A DNA stretch of 64,000 bases from Enterobacter huaxiensis (GCF_003594935.2 NZ_CP043342.1:2480001-2544000); one strand, 5' to 3'. Positions 51,301 through 57,549 are shown, counted from the first letter of the stretch. Made by a program: numbers and translations. Notes: generated from the letters alone by a model not told the origin.

Positions 51301-54300
51301 TGTTCAGCGAGCCGTCAGCCCACTGGGACACGTCTGCCGCAGGCACGACCGCCTGCCAGGTGCCGTCCGCCAGTATCGTTGCTGCGTAGTCTTTACCGTT
51401 GATGGTCACGGTAACGGTGCTGCCCGCGGCCAGGTCGGTGCTGGTGCCGGAGACAATCAGGTTCTGCGCATGTTCAATAACGTTAATGACGTCGTCGCCC
51501 GCGACGGTATCAATACGCAGGCCCGGCAGCTGGGCGTCAATGGTGAAGTCCAGCGACGACGAGCCGGTATTGCCGTGGCCGTTGGTCACGCTGGCCGATA
51601 CGGTCAGATCGCCGTTGCCGAGCGCGGTTAACTGGCTTTCGCTTAACGGCAGGCTCCAGGTGAGATCGTTCTGTACGGTAACGGTATAGGTCTGGCCGCC
51701 AAGGATAATGGTGACGGTATCGCCCGCCGCCGCGTTGGCGACCTTACCGGTCAGGGTTTGCCCCGCCGTGACCTCCGCCGCGTTAACTATGTTATCGCCA
51801 GCCAGAGTATCAACGGTGACCACCGGCAGGGAGCTGTCGACCAGCACGCTGTGGCTGGTGTTCGCGCTGTTGCCTGCGGTATCGGTCACGCTGGCCGTCA
51901 CGCTGTAGCTCGCTTCGCCCAGCGCGGAGACGTTTGCCGCCGGAACGGTCACGCTCCAGCTGCCGCTGGCGTCGGTGGTCGCGGTGTAGTTGATACCGTT
52001 GAGGGTCACGGTGACGGTGGTGCCTTCCGGCTGGTTGCTGGTACCGGAGAGCAGCAGATCCTGGCCCTTCTCGGTCGCGTTAATCACGTCGTCGCCCGCC
52101 AGGGTGTTGATGTCGATAACCGGTGCGGTAAGGGAGACGTCAATGTCATGCGTTGCGGTGGTGCTGTTGCCCGCTTTATCCGTGATGGATGCGCTCAGGG
52201 TGTAGTCACCGTTCGCCAGGGCGCCAACGTCAGAGGCTGGTACGCCGATGCTCCAGCTTCCGGAGCCGTCCAGCATTGCGGTGTAATCTTTGCCGTTCAG
52301 GGTCACGGTGATGACGTCACCCGCCTGCGCGCCGCTCACGCTGCCGGAGACAATCAGCGCCTGGCCGTGCTCGGCAATATTAATGATGTCGTCGCTTGCC
52401 ACGACGTTGAAGCTGATTTGCGGCACGGTGGTGTCGACCAGCACAGAAGAACCCGCGCTTGCCGGGTTGCCCGCTTTGTCGGACACGGTCGCCGTGACCG
52501 CCGCGCTGCCGTCGGTGATGCCTGCCATATCGGCCGCCGGGACGTCGAGCGTCCAGCTGCCGTCCGCCTGCACCTGCGCGGAGTACTGTTTGCCGTTGAA
52601 GGTCACGGTGACCGTCTGGCCCGCTTCGGCGGTAGAGGTGCCGCTCAGGGTCAGATCCTGCGCCGCCTCCGCCGCGTTCAGCATATTGTCATTACTGATG
52701 GTGTTGATGGTCACCGTCGGCGCGGTGGTATCGACGCTGAATTCCTGCGCCGAAGACGCCGCGTTGCCGTTCACGTTGCTGACGTTTACCTGCACGCTGG
52801 CGTCGCCGTCCTTCAGGCCGCTCAGATCGGCAGCCGGTACGGTATAGGTCCAGTCACCGTTGGCATCCACCGTGGTGGTATACGTTTTACCCGCGAAGGT
52901 GATGGTTACGGTCTGGCCCGCCTCAACGTTGGAGGAGGTGCCGGAAAGCACCAGGTCCTGGCCTTTTTCCGCCGCGTTAAGCACGTTGTCGTCGGTCACG
53001 CTGCTGATGCTGATGGCTACCGGCGCGAGATCGACATCCACGACGGTACCAATGTTCACCGGGTTGCCGGAGGTATCCTGCGCGCTAGCGCTGATGTTCA
53101 GCGACCCGTCCGCCCACTGGGACACGTCCGCCGCCGGAACAGCGGCCTGCCAGGTGCCGTCCGCCAGTACCGTTGCCGAATAGGCTTTGCCGTTGATGGT
53201 CACGGTCACGGTGCTGCCCGCCGCCAGATCGGTGCTGGTGCCGGACACAATCAGGTTCTGCGCGTGTTCAATGACGTTAATCACGTCGTCACCCGCGACG
53301 GTGTCAATGCGCAGGCCCGGCAGCTGGGCGTCGATGGTGACGTCCAGTGATGACGAGCCGGTATTGCCGTGCGCGTTGGTCACGCTTGCCGATACGGTGA
53401 GATCGCCGTTGCCGAGCGCGGTTAGCTGGCTTTGGGTTAACGGCAGGCTCCAGGTGAGATCGTCCTGTACGGTAGCGGTGTATGTCTGGCCACCAAGCGT
53501 AATGGTGACAGTGTCACCTGCCGCTGCGTTAGCGACCTTCCCGGTCAGGGTTTGCCCTGCCGCCACTTCCGCCGCGTTAACGATATTGTCGCCCGCGAGG
53601 GTGTTGATGGTGACCACCGGCAGCGAGCTGTCCACCAGCACGTCATGCGAGGCTGAGGCGCTGTTGCCCACGCCGTCGGTCACGTTCGCCGTCACGGTGT
53701 AGCGGGCCTCACCCAGCGCGCTCACCGCAGACGCAGGTACGCTAACGCTCCAGCTGCCGCTGGCGTCGGTGGTGGCCGTGTAGTTGATGCCGTTGAGGCT
53801 CACGGTGATGGTCGTGCCTTCCGGCTGGTTGCTGGTACCGGAAAGCAGCAGGTCTTCACCTTTCTCGGCGGCGTTGATCACGTCGTCCGCCGCGAGGGTA
53901 TTGATGCCCACTTCCGGCGTCACGGTGTTCACCACGACGTCCAGCGCGCTGCTGCCGGTGTTGCCGGACTGGTCAGTCACGGAGACGTTAATGGTCCAGG
54001 TGCCGTCCGTCAGGCTCTGAACGACGGACGCAGGCAGGCCGAGGCTCCAGTTGCCCGCGGCGTCCACCACGGTGGTGTAATCCACGCCGTTAAGGGTGAT
54101 AGTCACCCGATCGCCCGCCGCCGCGCCGGTGACGGAGCCACTCAGGATCTGCGCCTGAGAATGGGCGAGCTGGTTAACGGTGTTGGTGTCGGTAACAAAT
54201 TCGTTAATGGTCACCTGCGGCACGGTGGCATCTACCAGCCCAACGCGGTCCGCGCTGCTGCTGTTGCCCGCCACGTCGCTGACGGTGGCCGTCACGGTGA

Positions 54301-57300
54301 CGGTGCCATCGGTCAGTGCGCCAACGTCGGCGGCAGGCACGTTCAGCGTCCAGGTCCCATCGGTCTGGACGGTGGTCTGGTAAGATTTACCGTTCAGCGT
54401 TACGGTGACCGTCTGGCCCGCTTCTGCCGTTGTGCTGCCGCTGAGCACCAGATCCTGCTGCGCTTCAGCCGCGTTGATGATGTTGTCATCGGTCAGGTTA
54501 TCGAGCGTAATGGACGGCGGCTGCGTATCGACGGTCACCACGCGCGAGGCGTCGGCGCTGTTGCCGTTCACGTTGGTCACGCTGACGCTCACCTGCGCGC
54601 GCCCGTCGATCAGGGTTTCCATCGCGCTGGCCGGAACGTTCAGGCTCCAGGAGCCGTCCTGCTGCACCTGCGCGGTAAAGGTCTGGTCGGCAAATTTCAC
54701 CACCACGGTCTGCCCGGCTTCGACGCCCTGCGTCTGGCCGGAGAGGATTAAGTCCGCGCCTTTTTCCGCCGCGTTCAGCATGTCATCGCTCGAAACGGTA
54801 TCAATGGTGACCGCCACGGCGTTCAGATCCAGTTCGATAGGGTGCTCAGCAGAGACGGTGTTGCCCCACGCATCTTGCGCGCTGACGTTCACCGTCATGT
54901 CACCCGCCGTCCAGGCCTGGAGGTCAGATGCCGGAACACCAATCTGCCAGCTGCCGTTGGCGGTTACCACGGCGGCATAATCCACGCCATTGATGGTGAC
55001 GGTAATCTGCGTGCCTTCGGCCAGATGGGTACTGGAACCGGTAACGGTCAGATCCTGCTGCTGTTCGATGGCGTTGATCACATCATCGCCAGAGATCGTA
55101 TTAACGCGCAGGCCAGGCAGCTCGGCGTTGATATTGATATCACGCTCGCCGTTGCCGGTATTGCCGTGCCCATTGGTGACGGAGGCGCTGAAGGTCAAAT
55201 CGCCGTCGCCAAACGCCTTGAGATCCGCTGATGGGATCGTCACGCTCCAGGTCAGATCGTTACCCACTGTGGCGGTATAGCTTTTGCCGCCAACGGAGAT
55301 GGAAACGGTATCGCCCGCCGCCGCGCCGGTAACGCGCCCGGAGAGGGATTGATCAACCGCCACTTCCGCGTTGTTAACCAGGTTGTCGCCAGCAAAGGTG
55401 TTAATAATCACCTGTGGTAGCACGGTATCAACCAGCAGGTTTGCCTCGGCAGAACCGCTGTTGCCCACGCTGTCCGTGCCGCTGACGCTCACGGTGTAGA
55501 GGGTATTCGCCAGATTCAGCACGTCGGAAACCGGCACCTGAACGGACCAGATACCGTTTTCAACCGTGGCCTGATAGTTAACGTTGTTCAGCGTCACGGT
55601 GACGGCGCTGCCGTTTGGCAGATTACTGGTGCCGCTCAGGCTCAGCGGCTGCATCGCCTCCTGAGCATTCAGGACGTTATCCTGGCTGATGGCGTCAATC
55701 GTGAATTCCGGCGGGTTGCCGCTCAGCGTCACGCCGTGCGTCGCGCTGCCGGTATTGCCTGCGGCGTCGGTGACGGAGACAGAAATGCTGTGGCTGCCCT
55801 CGCCCAGCCCGCCGATGACGGAGGCAGGCACGCCGACGCTCCAGCTGCCGTCTGCAAGGACGACGCCGGTGAAGGTCTGGCCGCCGACGGTCACGGTGAC
55901 CACGTCACCCGCCGCCGCGCCGTTCGCCTGGCCGGAGATGATCTGCGCCTGGCCCTGCTCGCTGGTGTTCAGAATATCGTCGCCCGCGACGGTGTTGATT
56001 GTCACAACGGGCGCGGCGGTATCAACGGTGAAATCAGCGGTCGTTGATGAGCCGTTACCCGCCTTGTCGCTGACATTCACGGTCAGCGAATGGCTGCCGT
56101 CGGCTAGCGCTTGTACCTCGTTGGCTGGCAGCGTGACGGACCAGGTGCCGTCGCTGCCGACCGTGGCGGTGTGGTTTTTGCCGTTGAGCGTCACCGTCAC
56201 AATCTGGCCCGCTTCCGCGTCGGTTTTACCGGTCAGGGTCAGGGTCTGGTTGTGCTCAGCGGCATTGATGATGTTGTCCTGCGCGATAGTATCGACGGTC
56301 AGGGTAGGCGCAACGGTATCAACACCTATCGTCTGGCTGCCGCTCACGGTATTGCCCGCCGCGTCTTTGCCGCTGACGTTCACCGTCCAGGTCCCGTCAG
56401 CCAGCGCCTGCGCGTCTGCGGCAGGCACCTTCACGCTCCACGCGCCGTTTGCCCCCACCTCTGCGGAATAGGTTTTGCCGTTCAGCGTGACGGTAAGCGC
56501 TGTACCCTGCGCCAGGTTTTTACTCGCGCCGGACAGCGTAAAGCCTGCGGACTGCTCGCTGGCGTTGATCGCGTTATCGCCCGCCGTGGTGGCAAGCGTT
56601 ATGCCGGCATCGGCCGTTGACACAGTCACGGTAATGCTGCCCGCAGACGTGGTTTTACTGCCGTCAATCTGCACGACGGACCAGGTATGCTCTCCGTCAG
56701 CCTGGGTCGGGAGTTTTACCGTCCAGGTTCCGTCTTTACCGACCATGGCGCTGGCGATGGTGCTGCCGCTGCTGTCTTTGACCTGAATGGTCGCGCCCGG
56801 CTGGCCGGTACCGCTGAAGGTTGGGGTGTTATCATCCGTGACCTCTTTTGCACTCAGCACACCCTGCTTGTCACCCGCCTTGTCCGTCAGCAAAAATGTT
56901 GGCGTCGCGCTTTCTACTTCTTTCGTATTATCGATAACTTTTGTTTTGGTTTCGCCATCACCGCCGTTAGCCAGCAGTGCGCCAATGGCACCGCCGCCCA
57001 GGGCCGCTCCCGCAATCCAGCCCCACGGCGCATCGCTTAAGACGCTTCCCTGCTCCAGGAAAGGCTCAATGCTGCTGATGGGTGCGGCCTGCGCGGTTAA
57101 TTCTGTGGCGGCAACGCCTGACGCTTCTCCGGCATCGGCAAAAGAAATATGAGTCAGTTCCTGATTATCGTTGAAGACCAGTTCTGACTGGTTGTGGGTC
57201 TCAGGATCTTCGACAAAATAGTTATTGCAGCGGATCACGCTGCCATCTTTCATATAAATGAGGAGGTCTTTACCCTGGCGAACATAACGCACCACGTCCT

Positions 57301-57427
57301 GAGCAGAGCCCTGAATTTCAATCACGCTCGGGGATGAAATAGAGACCGACAGGTTACCCTCGCCGGTTAATTTCGTTTTCTCCGCCGTTTTGCGAATGAT
57401 GACATCAACAACTTTTACATTACTCAT
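35831..57427 (-). CDS. Giant (7198-residue) BapA/SiiE-like type I secreted repeat adhesin
   Basis: One uninterrupted frame. Order: BapA-type prefix domain (1-about 155) ending in a glycine/alanine-rich hydrophobic stretch (GWIAGAALGGGAIGALL); about 56 Ig-like domains of ~100 residues (about 171-5758); about seven Ig-like domains of a second kind (5759-6495); an FG-GAP-like calcium propeller (about 6496-6850); an RTX motif GNSGDNQFEGRGGNDTF (about 7042); and a C-terminal secretion region. AAGGAG precedes the ATG. No LapG-type TAAG/PAAG site or lapD/lapG genes are seen. Such proteins hold cells to surfaces or to each other. Secretion starts from the C-terminus, so the propeller would sit at the outer tip. 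Flanking genes encode the full exporter. Confidence 0.95.
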   Translation of the reverse strand: MSNVKVVDVIIRKTAEKTKLTGEGNLSVSISSPSVIEIQGSAQDVVRYVRQGKDLLIYMKDGSVIRCNNYFVEDPETHNQSELVFNDNQELTHISFADAGEASGVAATELTAQAAPISSIEPFLEQGSVLSDAPWGWIAGAALGGGAIGALLANGGDGETKTKVIDNTKEVESATPTFLLTDKAGDKQGVLSAKEVTDDNTPTFSGTGQPGATIQVKDSSGSTIASAMVGKDGTWTVKLPTQADGEHTWSVVQIDGSKTTSAGSITVTVSTADAGITLATTAGDNAINASEQSAGFTLSGASKNLAQGTALTVTLNGKTYSAEVGANGAWSVKVPAADAQALADGTWTVNVSGKDAAGNTVSGSQTIGVDTVAPTLTVDTIAQDNIINAAEHNQTLTLTGKTDAEAGQIVTVTLNGKNHTATVGSDGTWSVTLPANEVQALADGSHSLTVNVSDKAGNGSSTTADFTVDTAAPVVTINTVAGDDILNTSEQGQAQIISGQANGAAAGDVVTVTVGGQTFTGVVLADGSWSVGVPASVIGGLGEGSHSISVSVTDAAGNTGSATHGVTLSGNPPEFTIDAISQDNVLNAQEAMQPLSLSGTSNLPNGSAVTVTLNNVNYQATVENGIWSVQVPVSDVLNLANTLYTVSVSGTDSVGNSGSAEANLLVDTVLPQVIINTFAGDNLVNNAEVAVDQSLSGRVTGAAAGDTVSISVGGKSYTATVGNDLTWSVTIPSADLKAFGDGDLTFSASVTNGHGNTGNGERDININAELPGLRVNTISGDDVINAIEQQQDLTVTGSSTHLAEGTQITVTINGVDYAAVVTANGSWQIGVPASDLQAWTAGDMTVNVSAQDAWGNTVSAEHPIELDLNAVAVTIDTVSSDDMLNAAEKGADLILSGQTQGVEAGQTVVVKFADQTFTAQVQQDGSWSLNVPASAMETLIDGRAQVSVSVTNVNGNSADASRVVTVDTQPPSITLDNLTDDNIINAAEAQQDLVLSGSTTAEAGQTVTVTLNGKSYQTTVQTDGTWTLNVPAADVGALTDGTVTVTATVSDVAGNSSSADRVGLVDATVPQVTINEFVTDTNTVNQLAHSQAQILSGSVTGAAAGDRVTITLNGVDYTTVVDAAGNWSLGLPASVVQSLTDGTWTINVSVTDQSGNTGSSALDVVVNTVTPEVGINTLAADDVINAAEKGEDLLLSGTSNQPEGTTITVSLNGINYTATTDASGSWSVSVPASAVSALGEARYTVTANVTDGVGNSASASHDVLVDSSLPVVTINTLAGDNIVNAAEVAAGQTLTGKVANAAAGDTVTITLGGQTYTATVQDDLTWSLPLTQSQLTALGNGDLTVSASVTNAHGNTGSSSLDVTIDAQLPGLRIDTVAGDDVINVIEHAQNLIVSGTSTDLAAGSTVTVTINGKAYSATVLADGTWQAAVPAADVSQWADGSLNISASAQDTSGNPVNIGTVVDVDLAPVAISISSVTDDNVLNAAEKGQDLVLSGTSSNVEAGQTVTITFAGKTYTTTVDANGDWTYTVPAADLSGLKDGDASVQVNVSNVNGNAASSAQEFSVDTTAPTVTINTISNDNMLNAAEAAQDLTLSGTSTAEAGQTVTVTFNGKQYSAQVQADGSWTLDVPAADMAGITDGSAAVTATVSDKAGNPASAGSSVLVDTTVPQISFNVVASDDIINIAEHGQALIVSGSVSGAQAGDVITVTLNGKDYTAMLDGSGSWSIGVPASDVGALANGDYTLSASITDKAGNSTTATHDIDVSLTAPVIDINTLAGDDVINATEKGQDLLLSGTSNQPEGTTVTVTLNGINYTATTDASGSWSVTVPAANVSALGEASYSVTASVTDTAGNSANTSHSVLVDSSLPVVTVDTLAGDNIVNAAEVTAGQTLTGKVANAAAGDTVTIILGGQTYTVTVQNDLTWSLPLSESQLTALGNGDLTVSASVTNGHGNTGSSSLDFTIDAQLPGLRIDTVAGDDVINVIEHAQNLIVSGTSTDLAAGSTVTVTINGKDYAATILADGTWQAVVPAADVSQWADGSLNISASAQDTSGNPVTIGTVVDVDLSAVAISINSVTADNVLNAAEKGQDLVLSGTSSNVEAGQTVTVTVGGKTYTTTVGANGDWTTTVPAADLAVLKDGDASVQVSVTNVNGNSASSAQEFSVDTTAPTVTINTVSSDNMLNAAEAAQDLTLSGTSSAEAGQTVTVTFNGNQYTAQVQADGTWTLDVPAADMAGITDGSAAVTATVSDKAGNPASAGSSVLVDTTVPQISFNVVASDDIINIAEHGQALIVSGSVSGAQAGDVITVTLNGKDYTAMLDASGNWSMGIPAADVGALANGDHTISATLTDRAGNSTTATHDVDVSLTAPVIAINTLAGDDVINATEKGQDLLLTGTSNQPEGTTVTVTLNGINYTATTDASGSWSVTVPAANVSALGEASYSVTAGVTDTAGNSANTSHSVLVDSSLPVVTLNAIATDDVINAAEVAAGQTLSGKVSGAASGDTVTINVGGNTYTATVQDDLSWSVNVPSDVLTALGNGDLTVSASVTNGHGNTGTGERDITIDANLPGLRVDTVAGDDVINSIEHGQNLIVTGSSEGLATGSALTVTINGKTYAATVLADGTWTAAVPAADVSALNAGTVTVTVEGQSTAGNPVSIGHDVTVDLATVAISIDAIATDDVLNAAEKGADLVLSGSTSNVEENQTVYITFGGKSYTATVDASGNWTATVPSADLATLKDGDASVQVSVTNVNGNNASAGREYSVDATAPTVSIEIVSDNNIINAAEAQQDLDITGVSNAEAGQTVTVTLNGVDYTTTVQANGSWSVTVPSADLGNIVDGNYTVTATVSDKAGNPASADRDVLVDTTIPQLTINVVSDDDVINSAEHAQALIVTGSVTGAAAGDVVTVTINNKSYTATLDASGNWSVGVPAADVSALTAGDYTITAALTDKAGNSNSATHDVEVNLTAPVLTIDTVSGDDVINSTEKTQDLTITGTASGLAAGAIVTVMLNGKAYSATVDSNGQWTTTVPAEQVGELGEALYTVTASATDSVGNSTSASHIVNVESLLPGVIINTVAGDDVINASELATGQTITGTVVNAEAGNTVTVIIGGNTYTATVQSDLSWSVDVPESVLTALGNGDLTVTANVTNGVGNSGSGERDITIDANLPGLRVDTVAGDDVINSIEHGQNLIVTGTSDGLTAGSLLTVSVNGKTYTATVLADGTWSAAIPAADVGALAAGTVTVTVEGQSTAGNPVSISHDVTVDLATVAISIDAIASDDVINAAEKGADLVLSGTTINVEENQTVSITFGGKSYTATVDVDGNWTATVPAADLAGLKDGDASVQVSVTNVNGNSASAGREYSVDATAPSVTINTLATDDILNAAEAQSDLTVSGTSTAEAGQTVTVSLNGKDYTTTVGANGSWTLDVPAADLAGLTDGSVTITASVSDKAGNPASIDHNLTVDVTVPAVTINTVAGDDVINVAEHSQAQIVSGSATGAAAGDKVTVTIGGQTYTTVLDAAGNWSVGVPASVISALQDGTVTVTASVTDAAGNTGSGTHNVTVDTGLPSVGFDTLNGDNVLNAVEKGQDLNVTGTSANLAEGTVVTVTLNGKNYTATTAADGSWSLTVPAADLAGLGQANYTLNATATNGVGNSVSNTANLLVDTALPTVTINTVAGDNVINAAEVAAGQNLSGTVANAEAGNTVTVTIGGNTYTATVQSDLTWSVNVPSDVLTALGNGGLSVTATVTNGHGNTGSGEREIAIDANLPGLRVDTVAGDDVINTIEHGQNLIVTGSSDGMTTGTVLTVTVNGKDYSATVLADGTWSAAVPAADVSAWPEGTVKISVTGDSAAGNPITISHDVTVDLASVAISINAIAIDDVINAAEKGADLVLSGETTNVEAGQTVTLSIGGKIYTTTVDDDGSWTYTVPSADLAGLKDGDASVQVSVTNVNGNSASAGREYSVDATAPSVTINTLAADDILNATEAQSDLTVSGTSTAEAGQTVTVSLNGKDYTTTVGADGTWTLNVPAADLAALGDGSVTVTASVSDKAGNPASIDHNLTVDVTVPAVTINTVAGDDVINVAEHNQAQIISGSATGAAAGDKVTVTIGGQTYTTVLDAAGNWSVGVPASVISALQDGTVTVTASVTDAAGNTGSGTHSVTVDTGLPSVGFDTLSGDNVLNAVEKGQDLNVSGTSANLAEGTVVTVTLNGKNYTATTGADGSWRLTVPAADLTALGEANYTLSATATNGVGNSISNTANLLVDTALPTVTINTVAGDNVINAAEVAAGQTLSGTVAHAEAGNTVTVTIGGNTYTATVQSDLTWSVNVPSDVLTALGNGGLSVTATVTNGHGNTGSGEREIAIDANLPGLRVDTVAGDDVINSIEHGQNLIVTGSSDGMTTGTVLTVTVNGKDYSATVLADGTWSAAVPSTDVSAWPEGTVKISVTGDSSAGNPITISHDVTVDLASVAISINAIAIDDVINAAEKGADLVLSGATTNVEAGQTVTLSIGGKIYTTTVDDDGSWTYTVPSADLAGLKDGDASVQVSVTNVNGNSASAGREYSVDATAPSVTINTLAADDILNAAEAQSDLTVSGTSTAEAGQTVTVSLNGKDYTTTTGADGSWTLNVPAADLAALGDGSVTVTASVSDKAGNPASVDRNLTVDVTVPAVTINTVAGDDVINVAEHAQAQIVSGSATGAAAGDKVTVTIGGQTYTTVLDAAGNWSVGVPASVISALQDGTVTVTASVTDAAGNTGSGTHSVTVDTGLPSVGFNAISGDNVLNAVEKGQDLNVTGTSANLAEGTVVTVTLNGKNYTATTAADGSWSLTVPAADLAGLGEANYTLSATATNGVGNSISNTANLLVDTALPTVTINTVAGDNVINAAEVAAGQTISGKVANAEAGNTVTVSIGGNTYTATVQSDLTWSVNVPESVLTALGNGELTVSATVTNGHGNTGAGEREIAIDANLPGLRVDTVAGDDVINSIEHGQNLIVTGSSDGLAAGTTLTVTVNGKSYAASVLADGTWSAAIPAADVGALAAGTVTVTVAGQSTAGNPITISHDVTVDLSAVAISIDAIATDDVINAAEKGADLVLSGSTSNVEENQTVTITFGGKSYTAKVDGDGNWTATVPSADLAGLKDGDASVQVSVTNVNGNSASAGREYSVDATAPAVSIDTVAGDNVINGSEAAAGVAISGTTTAEVGQTVTVTLGGNSYTAQVQQGGVWSVNVPAADLSALADNGYTVQASVSDAAGNPGSAGKAITLDTTPPTVSFNVVAGDDVINSVEHGQAQIVSGTATGASVGDKLVITIGSNQYTTTVDASGYWSVGVPASVISALTDGTVTVSATITDSAGNSSTQTHDVVVNTASVALTVNTLSGDDVINAAEAGNSLVINGSSAQFASGTQVTVTLNGKTYTATVQSDGSWSTTVPAADVGALADGASYQVSVTAQDSAGNSASATHSISVDTTAPVISVNTLSGDDVLNAAEAQLPLTVQGSTSAEAGQTVTVTLGGKTYTAVVANDGTWTLNVPAADLAALSEGALTVNASVNDKAGNNGQTTHTLTVDTVAPTVTIGTVADDDIVNNAEQLAGQTISGTTTAEQGQTVTVGFNGHSYQATVAADGSWSVFVPGRDFLGLTDGDYTITATVNDKAGNPGSATHDVTLNGDVPTITINTFAQDDIVNAAEHGTPLVVSGTTDAPAGQTVTITLNGKTYTTTVQNDGSWSYTLGSADVTALADGGAYVINAQVSNAIGNSASDNHNVTVDLTPPSMGITIDSLQNDTGLSASDFITNDGQVVVNGSLSAQLGNNEKAQISLDGGSTWIDLTVTGTSWRYTDGRTLTDGTYQYQVRVIDNAGNVGATDSQDVVIDLTAPAATTITVDSVTQDTGLFNNDFITSDNQISLKGTLGAALGSGDHAQISLDGGATWTDVSVSGLSWTYVDGRTLADGDYNYQLRVIDNAGNISATTSQVVTIDTVAPDASKTIAIDSISDDTGLSGSDFITNDTSLTLHGSLGATLADGEYAQISIDGGVTWQNVNVTGNSWYYVDGRTLDNQTYDYYVRVVDAAGNVGSSAHQQVTVDTVAPDAAITVTVDNITVDTGFDNNDFLTSSTSYTLNGTLGAQLGSGEYVQVSMDGGTTWVYATVSGTQWSYSDTRTLTDGSHSYQVRVVDQAGNVGATTSQAVTVDTQAPQYGITIDSISEDTGQSSSDFITMDTTLTVNGSLGSALASDERVQISLDGGNSWIDTTVTNQRWSYTDTRDLADGDYTYQVRIIDQAGNVGSTSSQVVTVDTTPPSTVGTVVSYTDGEGERTGTFGSAVATDDDSPVINGTLNRAPDDGEIVQLYRDGVLLGQVTMNGSASWSFQDNGLLDGNHTYILRVTDKAGNYTESDGFVLNVDTSIPTTTAAITAQTTSDTTPIINGTVSADLVNGEYLVVTVNGKTYTSQTGGAVVVDPDHNTWYLQIPDSDALSVANYDVTAQVKSSAGNGNTTGTATGSLVIDTTSVNTDWATTAGNANNSTMAIGMNSSGLWNIIANGQSYSSSDDSTYAANTLTNTRSYYAVSQTAADFDRNGTQDIFATENTYAGSTQVMWTYDGSSYTASQLAMGTTIWYGGVIAYDKTGDGYLDLAYGDAGMDSLTYLVNTNGVLTPDGTGGEGGFYGQFDSGREISGVDLNNDGTVDIVQHTNRSGAYSLTVINNNGNGTLSIGQNLTNVFVANASNTTTAASMTWADFNGDGYMDLYLGSSYNNNGGVIYYNNGAGQLSTTKSAVEASNASAGYLSVAVDWNGDGQMDIIKLSTYGTSQTATVFTNNGYGSTWTSSQLASGLVNVTGVAAVDYNWDGSKDLLVSQQNGKVVLVQNNAKVADGTAMHLHIVDSEGINAYYGNTVNLYNAAGVLVASQIINAQSGIGSNDASALVSFYGLDPNETYSAEIVKITNGVSDNVTWTGLDAGNGKEGYVLTAEAATGGHSGTITGTGYNDTFIAEDGTYTYNGSGGWNTHSDYDTWSNTGGMDVVDYRNATSGITVDLRLSTAQDTGFGTTRLLNIEGINGSDFDDVITGNSGDNQFEGRGGNDTFNIGSGGHDTLLYKLINTSDATGGNGSDQVNGFTVGTWEGTADTDRIDLRDLLSDSGYTGTGSASYVNGVATLDSSAGNIADYIRVVQNGSNTEIQVDLDGTGGQFTPTTLVTLNGVQTDLATLLANHQLLIA
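36880..37943 (-). other. Adhesin FG-GAP/VCBS-like domain with six calcium loops
   Basis: About residues 6496-6850. Six evenly spaced DxDxxGxxD-like loops are readable: DFDRNGTQDIF, YDKTGDGYLDLAYG, VDLNNDGTVDIV, ADFNGDGYMDLYLG, VDWNGDGQMDII and VDYNWDGSKDLL. This is the signature of integrin-alpha-like beta-propellers, here placed near the C-terminus of the adhesin. Confidence 0.8.
37944..40153 (-). repeat. Second class of Ig-like domains in the adhesin
   Basis: About residues 5759-6495. Five clear copies of a ~103-residue unit with ITIDSxxxDTGxxxxDFIT, AQISLDGGxTW and YQVRVIDNAGNVG, then two more divergent units. The sequence differs plainly from the main array. Confidence 0.85.
40154..56917 (-). 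repeat. Main array of about 56 Ig-like domains in the adhesin
   Basis: Units of ~100 residues repeat the pattern TINTVAGDDVINAAE, LSGTS, AGQTVTVTLNGKxYT, DGSWSVxVPAADLxAL, and VSVTDxAGNxxS. I counted about 56 units by reading their start motifs. Six are before the first LPGLR-type unit, 42 lie in seven sets of six, and eight follow. Confidence 0.88.
42535..55108 (-). repeat. Higher-order repeat of 1797 bp (six Ig-like domains) in the adhesin
   Basis: The word GCAGGCC(C/A)GGCAG, encoding the LPGLR start of one domain type, occurs at 42535, 44332, 46129, 47926, 49723, 51517, 53311 and 55108. Spacings are 1797, 1797, 1797, 1797, 1794, 1794 and 1797 bp. Each interval contains six Ig-like domains in the same order. 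Confidence 0.9.
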
Positions 57428-57525
57428 ATTATTCTCCTTGCAGGTGCACGGATTCCTGTGGATATGTCCACCAGATGGATGTAGCTATCCCTGGGAAAAA
57501 TCACCCATTATTGTCAAACTTATTT

Positions 57526-57549
57526 CGCGCAGAAAGGCGCGTCTTTTTT
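57526..57549 (+). other. Short GC hairpin with T-run facing the plus strand
   Basis: CGCGC-AGAAAG-GCGCG followed by TCTTTTTT on the plus strand, overlapping the tolC-like stop codon. On the coding (minus) strand no T-run follows, so it should not block read-through from the tolC-like gene into the adhesin gene. A TTGACA word on the minus strand (57512-57517) follows it, but no good -10 is seen. Confidence 0.4.

Noticed and set aside
38336..53350. Very long plus-strand open frames (500-540 codons) opposite the adhesin
   Set aside because: They are the antisense of the repeat array. They recur with the repeat period, have no ribosome binding sites, and their products are low-complexity mirror images of the Ig-domain codons.
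40154..56917. The tandem repeats as a CRISPR array or mobile-element repeats
   Set aside because: The repeats are in-frame coding units of about 300 bp inside one uninterrupted frame; there are no short repeats with unique spacers and no cas or transposase genes.
35831..57427. VAAG words in the adhesin repeats as LapG cleavage sites
   Set aside because: They occur inside Ig-like domains throughout the array (EVAAGQTL) and not in the N-terminal prefix where LapG cuts.
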